From NCBI RefSeq assembly GCF_023701745.1, contig NZ_JAJOZB010000001.1, positions 5,493,501 through 5,557,500 on the forward strand: a stretch of DNA of 64,000 nucleotides, written 5' to 3'. How positions within the stretch are numbered: the stretch's first letter is position 1; the number at the start of each line of letters is the position of its first letter. The position numbers and the translations under genes were made by a program. This DNA is from Streptomyces sp. RKAG293. Its GTDB lineage: Bacteria; Actinomycetota; Actinomycetes; Streptomycetales; Streptomycetaceae. The notes below the pieces were generated by a model. It made no database searches. It saw only the letters and a list, made by a program, of their open reading frames with translations, and was not told the origin of the DNA. This document shows positions 1 to 8,320 of the stretch, one piece after another.

Positions 1-552
1 CCGCTCCCAGCCCGTCCGGGGCGGTGCCCAGGCGGTCCTGGCCGGTCCCCAGCCGTTCTGGGCGGGACCGGGACCGGGGCCCGGGGCCCGGTCGTCCGGG
101 GCGGTGCCCCAGCCGGCGTACGGGGTTGTCGCCGCCCGGTACTTGGCGGCCGCCAGGACCGCGGCACGGGCGAGCGGCGCCCCGACCGGGGTGCTGAAGC
201 GGTGCGCCATCGGCCGGTACTCGGCGAGCGCCCACAGGATGACGATCCAGGCGGCGTCGCCCGTGTAGAGCTGCCCCTGGTCCCCGATGACGGTGATCCG
301 GCTCAGGGTCGAGGCGTGGTCGAGGTCCGGGTACCGGCCGCGCGCCTCGGGGGAGCAGGCCGGGACGAGGTCCAGCGGGACGAGCTGGCGCTGGCGTGCG
401 AGCCAGCCGCGTACGAAGGTGCAGAGCCTGCAGTCGGCGTCGTACAGGACGGTCAGCCGGCGGACCGGGACGCGGGGGTCCCGGTGGGCCGGTGCGGGTA
501 CCGCCGCCCCCTGAGGGGCGGCACCCGCGGCGTGCGTGGCGTCGGCGGTCAT
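1..552 (-). CDS. DCC-family (DUF393) thiol-disulfide oxidoreductase-like protein, 3' end cut by window edge
   Basis: The frame is open from an ATG at 552 to the left edge (184 codons, no stop). The fold marker of the family is the DADCRLC motif (DxxCxxC) around residues 38-44, after a strand LTVLYDADC; it is the redox/catalytic site of DCC proteins, which are presumed thiol-disulfide oxidoreductases with no settled substrate. After the DCC domain (about residues 30-145) the tail becomes Pro/Gly rich and carries Trp in short GW/AW repeats up to the edge, unlike the compact family norm. The start lies 5 nt after the stop of the membrane-protein gene at 558-968, so the two should be co-transcribed from the promoter near 1015-1050. 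Identity as DCC is fairly secure; function is unknown. Confidence 0.75.
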   Translation of the reverse strand, partial: MTADATHAAGAAPQGAAVPAPAHRDPRVPVRRLTVLYDADCRLCTFVRGWLARQRQLVPLDLVPACSPEARGRYPDLDHASTLSRITVIGDQGQLYTGDAAWIVILWALAEYRPMAHRFSTPVGAPLARAAVLAAAKYRAATTPYAGWGTAPDDRAPGPGPGPAQNGWGPARTAWAPPRTGWER

Positions 553-557
553 GGTGT

Positions 558-968
558 TCAGAGCGCCGGGGTGGCGGGGGTGGCCCAGCCCTGCGGCGGC
601 ACCGGCGGGATCTGCTCCTTGTCCATGATGCCCCGGCGGCGCATCTTGTTGAGGATGAAGACGTTGCCGAGGTGCAGGACACCGAGGACGAGCAGGACGA
701 CCCCGAGCTTGACCGACAGTGCCTCGAAGAGCCCGCGGGCGTCCTCGACCGCGTCGGCGGCCTTGAGGTAGAGGGCGACGAATCCGAAGTTGACGAGGTA
801 GAAGCCCACCACCAGAAGGTGGTTGACGGCGTCGGCGAGCTTCTCGTTGCCGTGCAGCACATCGGCGAGGAAGACCCGCCCGTTGGTGCTGAGGGTGCGC
901 GCGACCCAGATGGTCAGCCCGATGCTGATGAGCAGGTAGACGACGTACGCGACGACCGTGAGGTCCAT
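558..968 (-). CDS. Small integral membrane protein, first gene of a two-gene operon with the DCC protein
   Basis: A 136-residue protein starting MDLTVVAYVVYLL, with four hydrophobic stretches (about residues 4-24, 52-72, 75-90 and 95-115) and a positively charged C-terminal stretch (NKMRRRGIMDK), so it is a multi-pass inner-membrane protein. I do not recognise a characterised family. The ATG at 968 was chosen because AAAGGGA lies 7 nt upstream; a longer in-frame TTG start at 1004 would sit inside an operator. Two copies of an inverted repeat in the promoter argue for tight repression, possibly with an inducing ligand related to redox or membrane stress, given the DCC partner; that part is inference. 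Confidence 0.7.
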   Translation of the reverse strand: MDLTVVAYVVYLLISIGLTIWVARTLSTNGRVFLADVLHGNEKLADAVNHLLVVGFYLVNFGFVALYLKAADAVEDARGLFEALSVKLGVVLLVLGVLHLGNVFILNKMRRRGIMDKEQIPPVPPQGWATPATPAL

Positions 969-990
969 GGTCCATCCCTTTGCGAGAGAC

Positions 991-1050
991 TTGAACGTGT
1001 TCAAAACTTCTGACGGACATGACTCTAGACCTCTTTTTGAACGTGTTCAA
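991..1050 (-). promoter_or_regulatory. Promoter with two identical TTGAACGTGTTCAA operators
   Basis: The 14-bp sequence TTGAACGTGTTCAA occurs at 991-1004 and again at 1037-1050; its arms TTGAAC/GTTCAA are perfect inverted repeats around GT. On the minus strand TTGAAC (1050-1045) can be a -35 box, followed after 17 nt by TAGAGT (1027-1022) as -10. One operator therefore overlaps the -35 and the other lies about +11 to +24, a classic double-block repressor layout. The repeat form suits a TetR/MarR-type dimer, but no such regulator gene is adjacent. Confidence 0.7.
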
Positions 1051-1073
1051 CCACAAGTTCCAGCGCAACGGAA

Positions 1074-1113
1074 AACGCCGGGCGGGCCTGAGGAATCAGG
1101 CCCGCCCGGCGTT
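1074..1113 (-). terminator. Strong hairpin terminator of the MMPL gene
   Basis: An 18-bp perfect stem (1074-1091 with 1096-1113) closes a GGAA tetraloop. Read on the minus strand, downstream of the MMPL stop at 1150, it is followed by TTTT. It separates the MMPL transcript from the promoter of the small membrane protein. Confidence 0.85.
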
Positions 1114-1149
1114 CGGCGGAGAGGTTGGGCGAGAGGGGAGAGGAGCCGC

Positions 1150-3882
1150 TCAGTCGCGCGAGTGGCTCAGCTCCAGGTCGAGGTTGTCGTCGCCGTCGCC
1201 GTCCTCACCACTGCCCACCGTGACCGTGGCCGGGAAGGGCGGGTAGCCCATCGTCAGCAGGGTGTAGCGGCCCGGGTAGAGGTTGGCGAAGGCGTAGCCG
1301 CCGTCCTTGCCCGTGTGGACGACGCCGACCTCCTTGCCGTCCGCGTCCTGGAGCACGACCCGCGCGTCGTCGACGGGTTCGCCGTTCGCGGTGCGCACCG
1401 TGCCGGTGAGGGTCCCGGTGCCGCTGAGCCGAAGATCGCACTCGACCGGCCGGTCGGACGTCATGACGCTCGCCGTCTGCGGGTGGTGCCCGTCGGCGTT
1501 GGCGACCAGGACGTACGAACCGCTGCCGGGCGTCGGCAGGCTGTACGTACCGTCGTCCTCCGCCGTGATCCGGCCGACCTGGCGGCCGTCGGCGGCGATC
1601 AGGGTGAGCTCCGAGCGCGGGATCGGCAGCCCTGAGGACCCGCGGACCGTGCCGCGCACGGACGGGCCGCCGGCCTTCTGCAGCGGGACGACGACACCCG
1701 CTGCCGGAGCGTCGGGGGCAGCGTCGGGGGCTTCGTCCGGCGCGCCTTCGACCGCCAGGTGCGGCAGCCGCTTGTCGAGCCACTCCGGCAGCCACCAGTT
1801 GGCGTTGCCGAACAGGTGCATCAGCGAGGGGACGAGCACGGTCCGCAGGATGAACGCGTCGAGCGCGACCGCCCCCGCGAGGCCGACGCCGAACATCGCG
1901 ATGACGCGTTCCCCGTTGAGGACGAAGGCGACGAAGACGCAGATCATGATGACGGCCGCCGAGTTGATCACCCGGCTGGTCTCGGCCAGGCCGACCCGTA
2001 CCGCCCGCGCGTTGTCCTTGGTGTGCACCCACTCCTCGTGCATCCGGCTGACCAGGAAGACCTGGTAGTCCATGGAGAGGCCGAAGAGCAGCGACAGCAT
2101 GATCACCGGGAGGAAGGCCTCGATCGGCCCCTCGCGGCTGGCGAGCAGCAGATCACCGCCCCAGCCCCACTGATAGGCCGCGACCAGGACGCCGAAGGAC
2201 GCGGCGGCGGCGGCCAGGTTCATCACCGCGGCCGTCAGGGGAACGACGATGCTGCGGAAGGCGATCATCAGCAGGACGAAGCCCAGCGCGATGATCACCG
2301 CGACGAAGACCGGCAGCTTGCCCATCAGCACCGAGGCGAAGTCCTTGTACATCGCCGTCTGGCCGCCGACGTACGCCTGCATCGTGCTGCCCTTTTCGGC
2401 GGCCGGTACGACGTCGGAGCGGAGCCGGTCGATCAGGTCCGAGGTCGCCTTGTCCTGTGGTGACGTGTCCGGCACCGCCTGGATGACGGCGATGTCGGCG
2501 CCCGGCTGCATCGGCAGCGCGGCGGCGAAGGTGATGCCCTTGGTCGCGTTGAGCTTGCCGACCAGGGTCTGCACGGCGGCCTTGTCGGTGTCCGACTTCA
2601 CTTCGGCGAGGATCGTCAGCGGGCCGTTGAAGCCCGCACCGAACCCGTCGGCGAGGAGGTCGTACGCCTTGCGGGTCGTCGTCGTGTCCTTGTTGTTGCC
2701 CTGGTCGGAGGAGCCGAGACGCAGGGAGAGCACCGGCACGGCCAGCGTGGCCATCATCGCGATCGCGATCACGGAGAGCACCCGCGGGTGCCGCTCCACG
2801 AACGACGACCAGCGGGCGGCGGCGCCGGTGGCCAGCTTCGCCTCCGGGCCGTTGGCGGCCAGCTTGCGCCGCTGGCGGCGGGAGAGCACGCGGTTGCCGA
2901 GGACGCCGAGCATCGCGGGCAGCAGGGTGATGGCCGCGGCCACGCTCAGGACGACGGTCAGCGAGGCGGCGATGGCGACGCCGTTGAGGAAGCTCAGGCC
3001 CATCGCGAACATGCCGAGCAGCGCGATGCAGACCGTGCCGCCCGCGAACAGCACGGCGCGCCCCGAGGTGTTGACCGCCGTCACGGCGGCCTCCTCCGGG
3101 GTCAGCCCGCGCAGGATGCCCTTGCGGTGCCGGGTGACGATGAACAGCGCGTAGTCGATCCCGACGCCCAGGCCCACGAGCATGGCCAGCACCGGTGCGA
3201 AGTCGGCGACCGCCATGCCGTGGCTGAGCAGCAGGATCGCGGACGAGGCGGTGAAGATGGCGAACAGCGCGGTGATGATCGGCATCAGCATGCCGAAGAC
3301 CGAACCGAGCGCGAGGAAGAGGACGACGGCCGCGGCCGCGACACCGACCAGCTCGCTCAGCCCCTGCGGAGGCTGTTCCGCCATCTGGATCGCCTGGCCG
3401 CCGGCCTCGACCTCCAGGCCGCTGCCCCCCGCGTCGTGCACGATGTCGACCAGCTTCTTCACCTCCTCCTTGTCCAGCTCGTTGCCGAGCTTGGTGAAGG
3501 TGATGGCCGCGTAGGCGGTCCTGCCGTCCTTGCTGATCTTCGCGGCGCCCTCGGGCGCGTACGGGCTCGCGATCGTGCCGACGTCCGCGACGCCGCTCTT
3601 GATCTTCTGCAGGGTCGCGGTCATCTTCTGCTGGACCGCGGCGTCCCGCACGGAGCCCTGGTCCACGTGCCAGACGACGTTGTCGGTCTCACCGGCCTGA
3701 GCGGGGAAGGCCTTGTCCATCAGCTTCAGAACCTGCGCGGACTCGGTACCCGGCAGCTCGAAGACGTTGGCGTAGGCGCTCCCGGCGGCGCCGCCCGCGC
3801 CGCCGAAGCCGGCCATGACGAGCACCCACAACCCGATCACCAGCCACTTGCGCCTAAAGCACCATCGTGCCAATGAGGCCAC
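1150..3882 (-). CDS. MMPL/RND-family membrane transporter with C-terminal carboxypeptidase-regulatory-like repeats
   Basis: A 910-residue protein: TM1 (WLVIGLWVLVMAGFGG), a first extracellular domain, a TM2-6 block with SSD-like features (GVGIDYALFIVTRHR), a second extracellular domain and a TM8-12 block with GLSMDYQVFLVSRMHEEW. This is the two-half RND/MMPL architecture of proton-driven exporters of lipids or hydrophobic compounds. The last ~170 residues hold two beta-sandwich repeats of carboxypeptidase-regulatory type (VRGTVRG..GTYSLP and LTGTVRTANGEP..GGYAFANLYPG), often seen on Streptomyces MMPL proteins. The GTG at 3882 has GAAGGAG upstream; further upstream extension is not protein-like. 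It is divergent from a response regulator/kinase pair, which is the likely regulator. The substrate is unknown. Confidence 0.85.
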   Translation of the reverse strand: MASLARWCFRRKWLVIGLWVLVMAGFGGAGGAAGSAYANVFELPGTESAQVLKLMDKAFPAQAGETDNVVWHVDQGSVRDAAVQQKMTATLQKIKSGVADVGTIASPYAPEGAAKISKDGRTAYAAITFTKLGNELDKEEVKKLVDIVHDAGGSGLEVEAGGQAIQMAEQPPQGLSELVGVAAAAVVLFLALGSVFGMLMPIITALFAIFTASSAILLLSHGMAVADFAPVLAMLVGLGVGIDYALFIVTRHRKGILRGLTPEEAAVTAVNTSGRAVLFAGGTVCIALLGMFAMGLSFLNGVAIAASLTVVLSVAAAITLLPAMLGVLGNRVLSRRQRRKLAANGPEAKLATGAAARWSSFVERHPRVLSVIAIAMMATLAVPVLSLRLGSSDQGNNKDTTTTRKAYDLLADGFGAGFNGPLTILAEVKSDTDKAAVQTLVGKLNATKGITFAAALPMQPGADIAVIQAVPDTSPQDKATSDLIDRLRSDVVPAAEKGSTMQAYVGGQTAMYKDFASVLMGKLPVFVAVIIALGFVLLMIAFRSIVVPLTAAVMNLAAAAASFGVLVAAYQWGWGGDLLLASREGPIEAFLPVIMLSLLFGLSMDYQVFLVSRMHEEWVHTKDNARAVRVGLAETSRVINSAAVIMICVFVAFVLNGERVIAMFGVGLAGAVALDAFILRTVLVPSLMHLFGNANWWLPEWLDKRLPHLAVEGAPDEAPDAAPDAPAAGVVVPLQKAGGPSVRGTVRGSSGLPIPRSELTLIAADGRQVGRITAEDDGTYSLPTPGSGSYVLVANADGHHPQTASVMTSDRPVECDLRLSGTGTLTGTVRTANGEPVDDARVVLQDADGKEVGVVHTGKDGGYAFANLYPGRYTLLTMGYPPFPATVTVGSGEDGDGDDNLDLELSHSRD

Positions 3883-4053
3883 GGTCCCAGCTCCTTCACT
3901 CGCTGCCGACGTCCACCGCCGGAGTTGGATCTCCCGCAGTCTGTTCAGCCTCTGTGTCAGGACCGGGCGTTCACAAGGTGAATCGGGATCTCTCAGGGAA
4001 CTCCCAAGTTGTCTCCAGTGGGTCTGTGGGGCATCCCTGCTGATAATCGAGTC
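3883..4053. promoter_or_regulatory. Divergent promoter region MMPL / response regulator, with a probable leaderless start
   Basis: 171 bp lie between the GTG of the transporter and the ATG of the response regulator. GATAAT at 4042-4047 is a good -10 hexamer with 6 nt to the A of the ATG at 4054, and no Shine-Dalgarno sequence precedes it, so the response regulator is probably made from a leaderless mRNA. Short CTCAGGGAACTCCC-like repeats at 3990-4010 could be binding sites for the response regulator; this is a guess. Confidence 0.45.
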
Positions 4054-4755
4054 ATGGAGAACCCAGAGAGCCCGGCCACCGTGCTGATTGTCGAGGATGA
4101 GCCGGGCATCGCGGACATTCTCCGAATTACCCTGAAATACCACGGCTTTACGGTGTACACCGCCGCCACCGGCCGGCAGGCCGTCATCGCCGCCCGCGAG
4201 CACCGGCCCGATCTGGTGCTGCTCGACGTGATGCTGCCGGACGGCAACGGCTGGGAGGTCTGCCGCACGCTGCGCGCCGAACGCGACGACCTCGCGGTGA
4301 TCTTCGTGACCGCCCGGGACGCGCCGCGCGACGTCGTGGGCGGGCTCGCCCTCGGCGGCGACGACTACATCACCAAGCCGTTCGGTGTGGACGAGGTCGT
4401 CGCCCGGGTGCACGCCGTGCTGCGCAGGACCCGGCGCGAACCGGAGGCCGTCGACCCGGTGCTGCGCCACGGTGACCTGGAGATGGACGAGACGACGTTC
4501 ACCGTCCGCCGCGCCGGCGAGCCCGTCGATCTGACCCCCACCGAGTACAACCTGCTGCGGCACCTGCTGCGCAACGCCGGGCGGATCGTCACCAAGGAGC
4601 AACTGCTGCAGCACGTCTGGCAGTACGACACGGTCGTCGAATCGACCGTCGTCGAGACGTACATCAGCTACCTGCGGCGCAAGCTCGACCGGCTCGGGCC
4701 GCCGCTGATCGAGACCCGCCGCGGCATCGGCTACGGGCTGCGGGCGCTGGCATGA
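4054..4755 (+). CDS. OmpR/PhoB-family response regulator
   Basis: 233 residues. The receiver domain (about 10-125) has the acidic pair EDE, the phospho-acceptor Asp in LVLLDVMLPDG, the switch Thr in FVTARDAP and the Lys in DDYITKPFG. The C-terminal winged helix (about 140-230) has the OmpR signatures LTPTEYNLLRHLLRNAG and TVVETYISYLRRKL. It overlaps the kinase gene by 4 bp (ATGA), so the two form one operon, and it is divergent from the MMPL exporter, a natural target. The chosen start matches the usual family N-terminus; nine to fifteen extra upstream codons are possible but not family-like. Confidence 0.93.
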   Translation: MENPESPATVLIVEDEPGIADILRITLKYHGFTVYTAATGRQAVIAAREHRPDLVLLDVMLPDGNGWEVCRTLRAERDDLAVIFVTARDAPRDVVGGLALGGDDYITKPFGVDEVVARVHAVLRRTRREPEAVDPVLRHGDLEMDETTFTVRRAGEPVDLTPTEYNLLRHLLRNAGRIVTKEQLLQHVWQYDTVVESTVVETYISYLRRKLDRLGPPLIETRRGIGYGLRALA

Positions 4756-6392
4756 GGCTCGGGTTCGGGACGTTCGGGTTCGGCGCGGGCGCCGCCGGAT
4801 CGCGGCGCGGATACGGCACGTACGACGGTGGAACCGGCGCTGGAATCGGTGGTGGACGGGGCGCTGGACGGGGCGGCGGAAAGCCGCGCCCGGACGGCAA
4901 ACGCTGTTTCTGGCCGCGCCCCCGCTCGCTGCGCGGGCGCTTCACGATGGCCAATGTCACCTTCCTCGCCATCGGCCTGGTGATGGCGGGCTCCGCCAGC
5001 CTCATCGGCATGTACACCATGCTGATCGGCGAGATAGACGACTCGCTGAAGACCTCCCAGAGGGCGCTGTCCTCCACGCCGTTCACCAGTGGCGGGCTGC
5101 AGCAGCTGTGCACGATGGCCGGCATGCTGCAGACCAACGACGGGAACAAGGTCGTCGCCCAGGCCTTCGACCAGGACCTCTTCCTGGTACTCGACTCGCA
5201 CGGCCGGATCTCCACGGTGTGCGAGGGCAACGTGGCGAACCTCGGCGACGAGCGCCGCAGTCTCGCGGCGGCCATGCCGGACCCGAAGGCCCTCGCGGAC
5301 TCCAAGGACGCCGCGACCGTGCACAGCGGCGGCAGCTACTACCGGGTGGTGGTCTCCCGGCTCGGCGACGGCACCATGGTCGTCAAGGGGATGCGGCTCA
5401 ACGGGGTGCGGCGCGCGGTCGGCCATCTCTTCATCGTCGAGGTCATCGACAGCGTCGTGCTGCTCGGCCTGCTCGCCATGGGCTCGCTGACCGCCGCCCG
5501 CCGGCGGCTGCAACCGCTGGAGGACATGGTCGAGACGGCCTCCGCCATCTCCGAGGGCGACCTCTCCCGGCGGATCGCCACCGCCTCGCACGGCAGCACC
5601 GAGGTCGAGCAGCTCAGCGCGGCCCTCAACGCCATGCTCCAGCAGATCGAGACGGCGCTCACCAGCAGCGAGCGCGCCACCGCCCAGCTCCGCCAGTTCC
5701 TCGCCGACGCCTCCCACGAGCTGCGCACGCCGCTCGCCTCGGTGCGCGGCTACCTCCAGCTCTACGAGAAGGGCATGCTCGACCCCGACGAGAAGGACCG
5801 TGCCCTGACCCGGGTCTCCGCCGAGGCGCTGCGGATGAGCCGCCTCGTCGACGAACTCCTCGCCCTCGCCCGGCTGGAGGACCGGCCGGCGCTCGCGCCG
5901 CGCCCCGTCGACCTCTCGCAGCTGGTCAGGGACGGTATCGCCGATCTCGCCATGCAGCAGCCGCAGCGGCCCGTCGCGTTGGTGCTGCCGGGCTGTGTGG
6001 AAGTGCTGGGGGACGAGGCGCAGTTGCGGCAGATCCTCGGCAACCTGCTCAGCAACGTCCGTGTGCACACCCCCGCGGACTCCCCGGTGACCGTGGAGGT
6101 CGTCCGCCGGGACGAGGACGTCCTGCTGCGGATCACCGACTCCGGTCCCGGCCTCTCCCCGCAGGACGCCGCCCGCGCCTTCGACCGGTTCTTCCGCGCC
6201 GACCCCGACCGGGCCCGGGACACCGGTGGCGCCGGCCTCGGCATGTCGATCGTGCAGGCCGCCGTCGACGCCCATCACGGCTCGGTCCGCCTCGACACGG
6301 CCCCGGGCACCGGCCTCACGGTCCATGTCACCCTCCCGTCGGCCCGGCCGGCCGAACTCGTGGTGGAGAGCGACGCGGTTCCGGGACGTTAG
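4752..6392 (+). CDS. Sensor histidine kinase partner of the response regulator
   Basis: 546 residues. An unusual Gly/Arg-rich cytoplasmic N-terminus (about 1-60, many GGG/GAG steps) precedes TM1 (VTFLAIGLVMAGSASLIGMY), an extracytoplasmic sensor of about 120 residues, TM2 (VIDSVVLLGLLAMGSLTAA), a HAMP linker, the HisKA dimerisation helix with the H-box DASHELRTPL, and an HATPase domain with N-box (QILGNLLSN), DSGPGLS and the GGAGLGMSIV loop. It autophosphorylates on the H-box His and passes phosphate to the overlapping upstream response regulator. It is tail-to-tail with the MFS gene 7 nt downstream. The stimulus cannot be read from the sequence. Confidence 0.92.
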   Translation: MRLGFGTFGFGAGAAGSRRGYGTYDGGTGAGIGGGRGAGRGGGKPRPDGKRCFWPRPRSLRGRFTMANVTFLAIGLVMAGSASLIGMYTMLIGEIDDSLKTSQRALSSTPFTSGGLQQLCTMAGMLQTNDGNKVVAQAFDQDLFLVLDSHGRISTVCEGNVANLGDERRSLAAAMPDPKALADSKDAATVHSGGSYYRVVVSRLGDGTMVVKGMRLNGVRRAVGHLFIVEVIDSVVLLGLLAMGSLTAARRRLQPLEDMVETASAISEGDLSRRIATASHGSTEVEQLSAALNAMLQQIETALTSSERATAQLRQFLADASHELRTPLASVRGYLQLYEKGMLDPDEKDRALTRVSAEALRMSRLVDELLALARLEDRPALAPRPVDLSQLVRDGIADLAMQQPQRPVALVLPGCVEVLGDEAQLRQILGNLLSNVRVHTPADSPVTVEVVRRDEDVLLRITDSGPGLSPQDAARAFDRFFRADPDRARDTGGAGLGMSIVQAAVDAHHGSVRLDTAPGTGLTVHVTLPSARPAELVVESDAVPGR

Positions 6393-6399
6393 AGCCCGC

Positions 6400-7662
6400 T
6401 CAGGCCCGGCCGGCGGTCGAGGGGACCGGTGGCGTGGCGGCTACGGGCGTCCGGCCGACCCGCCGCACCCCCGGCACCAGCGCCGTCCCCAGGCAGGCGG
6501 CCGCCACCAGTCCGGCCGCGACCGCCAGCGGGGTCGCCGTTCCCCACGCGTTGGCGGCGAGCGGCGCGGCGGCGTAGCCGACCGGCATCGCGGCCAGCGA
6601 GAGCAGCCAGTCGTAGGACGTGACGCGGGCCAGCACCCCGGCCGGGACGGCCTGCTGGACGGTGGTCTCCCAGACCGGGTTGAGGAAGCCGAGCGCGCAG
6701 AGGGCGAGGCCGTAGGAGGCGATGAGCAGCGGGGCGGGCGCGGCCAGCGCGAGCAGGATCAGCGGCAGTGCGTACGTCGCGAGGCCGAGGTTGGCCACCA
6801 GGACGGGGCGGGAGAGCTTGGCGCGGCTCGCCAGCAGGGACCCGACGACCAGGCCCGCGGTACCCGCCTGGAGCAGGTAGATCCAGACGTCGTCCCCGCC
6901 GAGCCGGTCGCGGGCGACGATCGGTCCGAGGGTGGCGAGGACCGCGGCGGCGCCGTTCCAGGTGGCGTGCGCGATCAGACTCGTCCAGTACCAGTCACGG
7001 GACCGCACCTCGGACCAGCCCTCGACCAGGTCGGCGCGCATCGAGCGGCGGGGGATGGGCGTGCGCCGGACGCGGATCGCGGTCAGCAGCGCCGCGCTGG
7101 CCGCGAAGGTCGCCGCGTCCAGCACGAAGGCCCAGCCGGGCCCCGCGGTGAACACCAGCAGCCCGGCGACGCCGGGCCCGCCGAAGAAGGCGGCGTTGCG
7201 GGCCGCGGCCATCAGGGAGTTGGCCTTCTGCCGTTCCGGTCCTTCGGTGGTGCCGGTGATCAGCGGTGAGGCGGTCGGCATGGCGAACGCGGAGGCGATG
7301 CCGCCGACCACCTCGGCGGCGGCTATGTGGAGCAGCTGCGGGTCGCTGCCGATGAGTTCGGCGCCGACGAAGAGCTGGGCGGCGCACCGGACGAGGTCGG
7401 TGGCCAGGGCGACCTTGCGGACGTCGAAGCGGTCGCCGAACACGCCGCCGAGGGGGAGCAGCAGCAGTTTCGGGACCATCGAGCAGCCGAGGACGACGGC
7501 GAGCGCGGTGGCCGATCCGTCGGTGGCCCGGGTGATGGCGATGGCCAGCGCGGCGGGGACGACGGCGTCGCCGAGGGCGGACAGGGTGCGGCCGATGAAG
7601 AGCAGGCGGAAGGCGGGCAGCCGGAGGGGGTGCGTGGGTGGCGCGGGCGTCGGTAGGGTCAC
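6400..7662 (-). CDS. MFS transporter
   Basis: 420 residues with 12 predicted membrane segments: FRLLFIGRTLSALGDAVVPAAL at the N-terminus and the MFS motif-A type loop LGGVFGDRFDVRKVALATD after TM2. The family is that of actinobacterial drug/metabolite exporters resembling Bcr/EntS-type proteins. GTG at 7662 is preferred because it directly precedes the usual short N-terminal tail; a TTG at 7698 would extend it through promoter sequence. It is divergent from a MarR regulator 77 bp away with inverted repeats between them, the usual layout of a repressor and the efflux pump it controls. The substrate is unknown. Confidence 0.85.
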   Translation of the reverse strand: MTLPTPAPPTHPLRLPAFRLLFIGRTLSALGDAVVPAALAIAITRATDGSATALAVVLGCSMVPKLLLLPLGGVFGDRFDVRKVALATDLVRCAAQLFVGAELIGSDPQLLHIAAAEVVGGIASAFAMPTASPLITGTTEGPERQKANSLMAAARNAAFFGGPGVAGLLVFTAGPGWAFVLDAATFAASAALLTAIRVRRTPIPRRSMRADLVEGWSEVRSRDWYWTSLIAHATWNGAAAVLATLGPIVARDRLGGDDVWIYLLQAGTAGLVVGSLLASRAKLSRPVLVANLGLATYALPLILLALAAPAPLLIASYGLALCALGFLNPVWETTVQQAVPAGVLARVTSYDWLLSLAAMPVGYAAAPLAANAWGTATPLAVAAGLVAAACLGTALVPGVRRVGRTPVAATPPVPSTAGRA

Positions 7663-7675
7663 GCGGAGAATGTAT

Positions 7676-7709
7676 TTCGGTGCCGAACCTTTCGTCAACG
7701 AATAATTCG
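7676..7709. promoter_or_regulatory. Two inverted repeats between MFS and MarR genes, candidate MarR operators
   Basis: TTCGGTGCCGAA (7676-7687) and CGAATAATTCG (7699-7709) are both inverted repeats sharing the TTCG/CGAA half. They lie in the 77-bp divergent gap, where MarR dimers usually bind to repress both genes. No clear -35/-10 pair is visible. Confidence 0.5.
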
Positions 7710-7739
7710 ATGCCGACGGAACGGGCGTAGAGTGACGGC

Positions 7740-8291
7740 ATGAGCCCTAGCGACGGCAGTGGCAGTGGCGGTGGCGGTGGCGGCCAGGACCGCGGCCGGG
7801 ACCGGACCGACGAGCACGTCGAGCGCTGGCTGCCCGTCCTCCCCGACCTCGACCCCGACATCGAGGGCGCGGTCACCCGGATGAAGATGATCGCCCACCA
7901 CCTGCGCCGCTTCCGGGACCAGTCGCTCGCCGACTACGACCTCCAGCGGCACGAGTTCGAGACCCTGCACGCGCTCGCGGGCCGCGGCGGCAAGGCCAGC
8001 CCCTCCGAGCTCGCCAACGACCTGGACATGGCGCCCGCCTCCGTCACCGGCCGGCTCGACACGCTCGCCCATCGCGGTTTCGTCCGCCGCACCCCCTCCG
8101 CGACGGACCGCCGCCGGGTCGACATCGAACTGACCGAGGAGGGCCGGGCGACCTGGCTCGGTTCGATGGACGTGCTCGGCCACGAGGAGTACCGGCTGCT
8201 CGGCGCGCTCGACGCCGACGAACGCCGGACGCTGTCCGACCTGCTCCGCCGGATCCTGCTGGCGGCGGAGGACGTACAAAGCTTGCGTTAG
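7740..8291 (+). CDS. MarR-family transcriptional regulator
   Basis: 183 residues with a Gly/Ser-rich leader (about 1-20), then a helical dimerisation region and the winged helix-turn-helix (LQRHEFETLHALAG, SPSELANDLDMAPASVTGRLDTLAHRGFVRRTPSATDRRRVDIELTEEG), the MarR signature including the wing with DRRR. It presumably represses itself and the divergent MFS exporter through the repeats at 7676-7709. The next gene on the same strand, the carboxymuconolactone-decarboxylase-like protein, is 29 nt downstream and may be co-transcribed. Confidence 0.9.
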   Translation: MSPSDGSGSGGGGGGQDRGRDRTDEHVERWLPVLPDLDPDIEGAVTRMKMIAHHLRRFRDQSLADYDLQRHEFETLHALAGRGGKASPSELANDLDMAPASVTGRLDTLAHRGFVRRTPSATDRRRVDIELTEEGRATWLGSMDVLGHEEYRLLGALDADERRTLSDLLRRILLAAEDVQSLR

Positions 8292-8320
8292 AGCTCACTC
8301 CAACCCGTACGTTCGATGCC

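Noticed and set aside
969..1004. TTG start at 1004 for the small membrane protein
   Set aside because: It lies inside the operator and before the ribosome site of the ATG at 968.
3883..4614. N-terminal extension of the MMPL protein up to 4614
   Set aside because: The extra 244 codons run antisense through the response regulator and have no membrane or family features; the GTG at 3882 has its own ribosome site.
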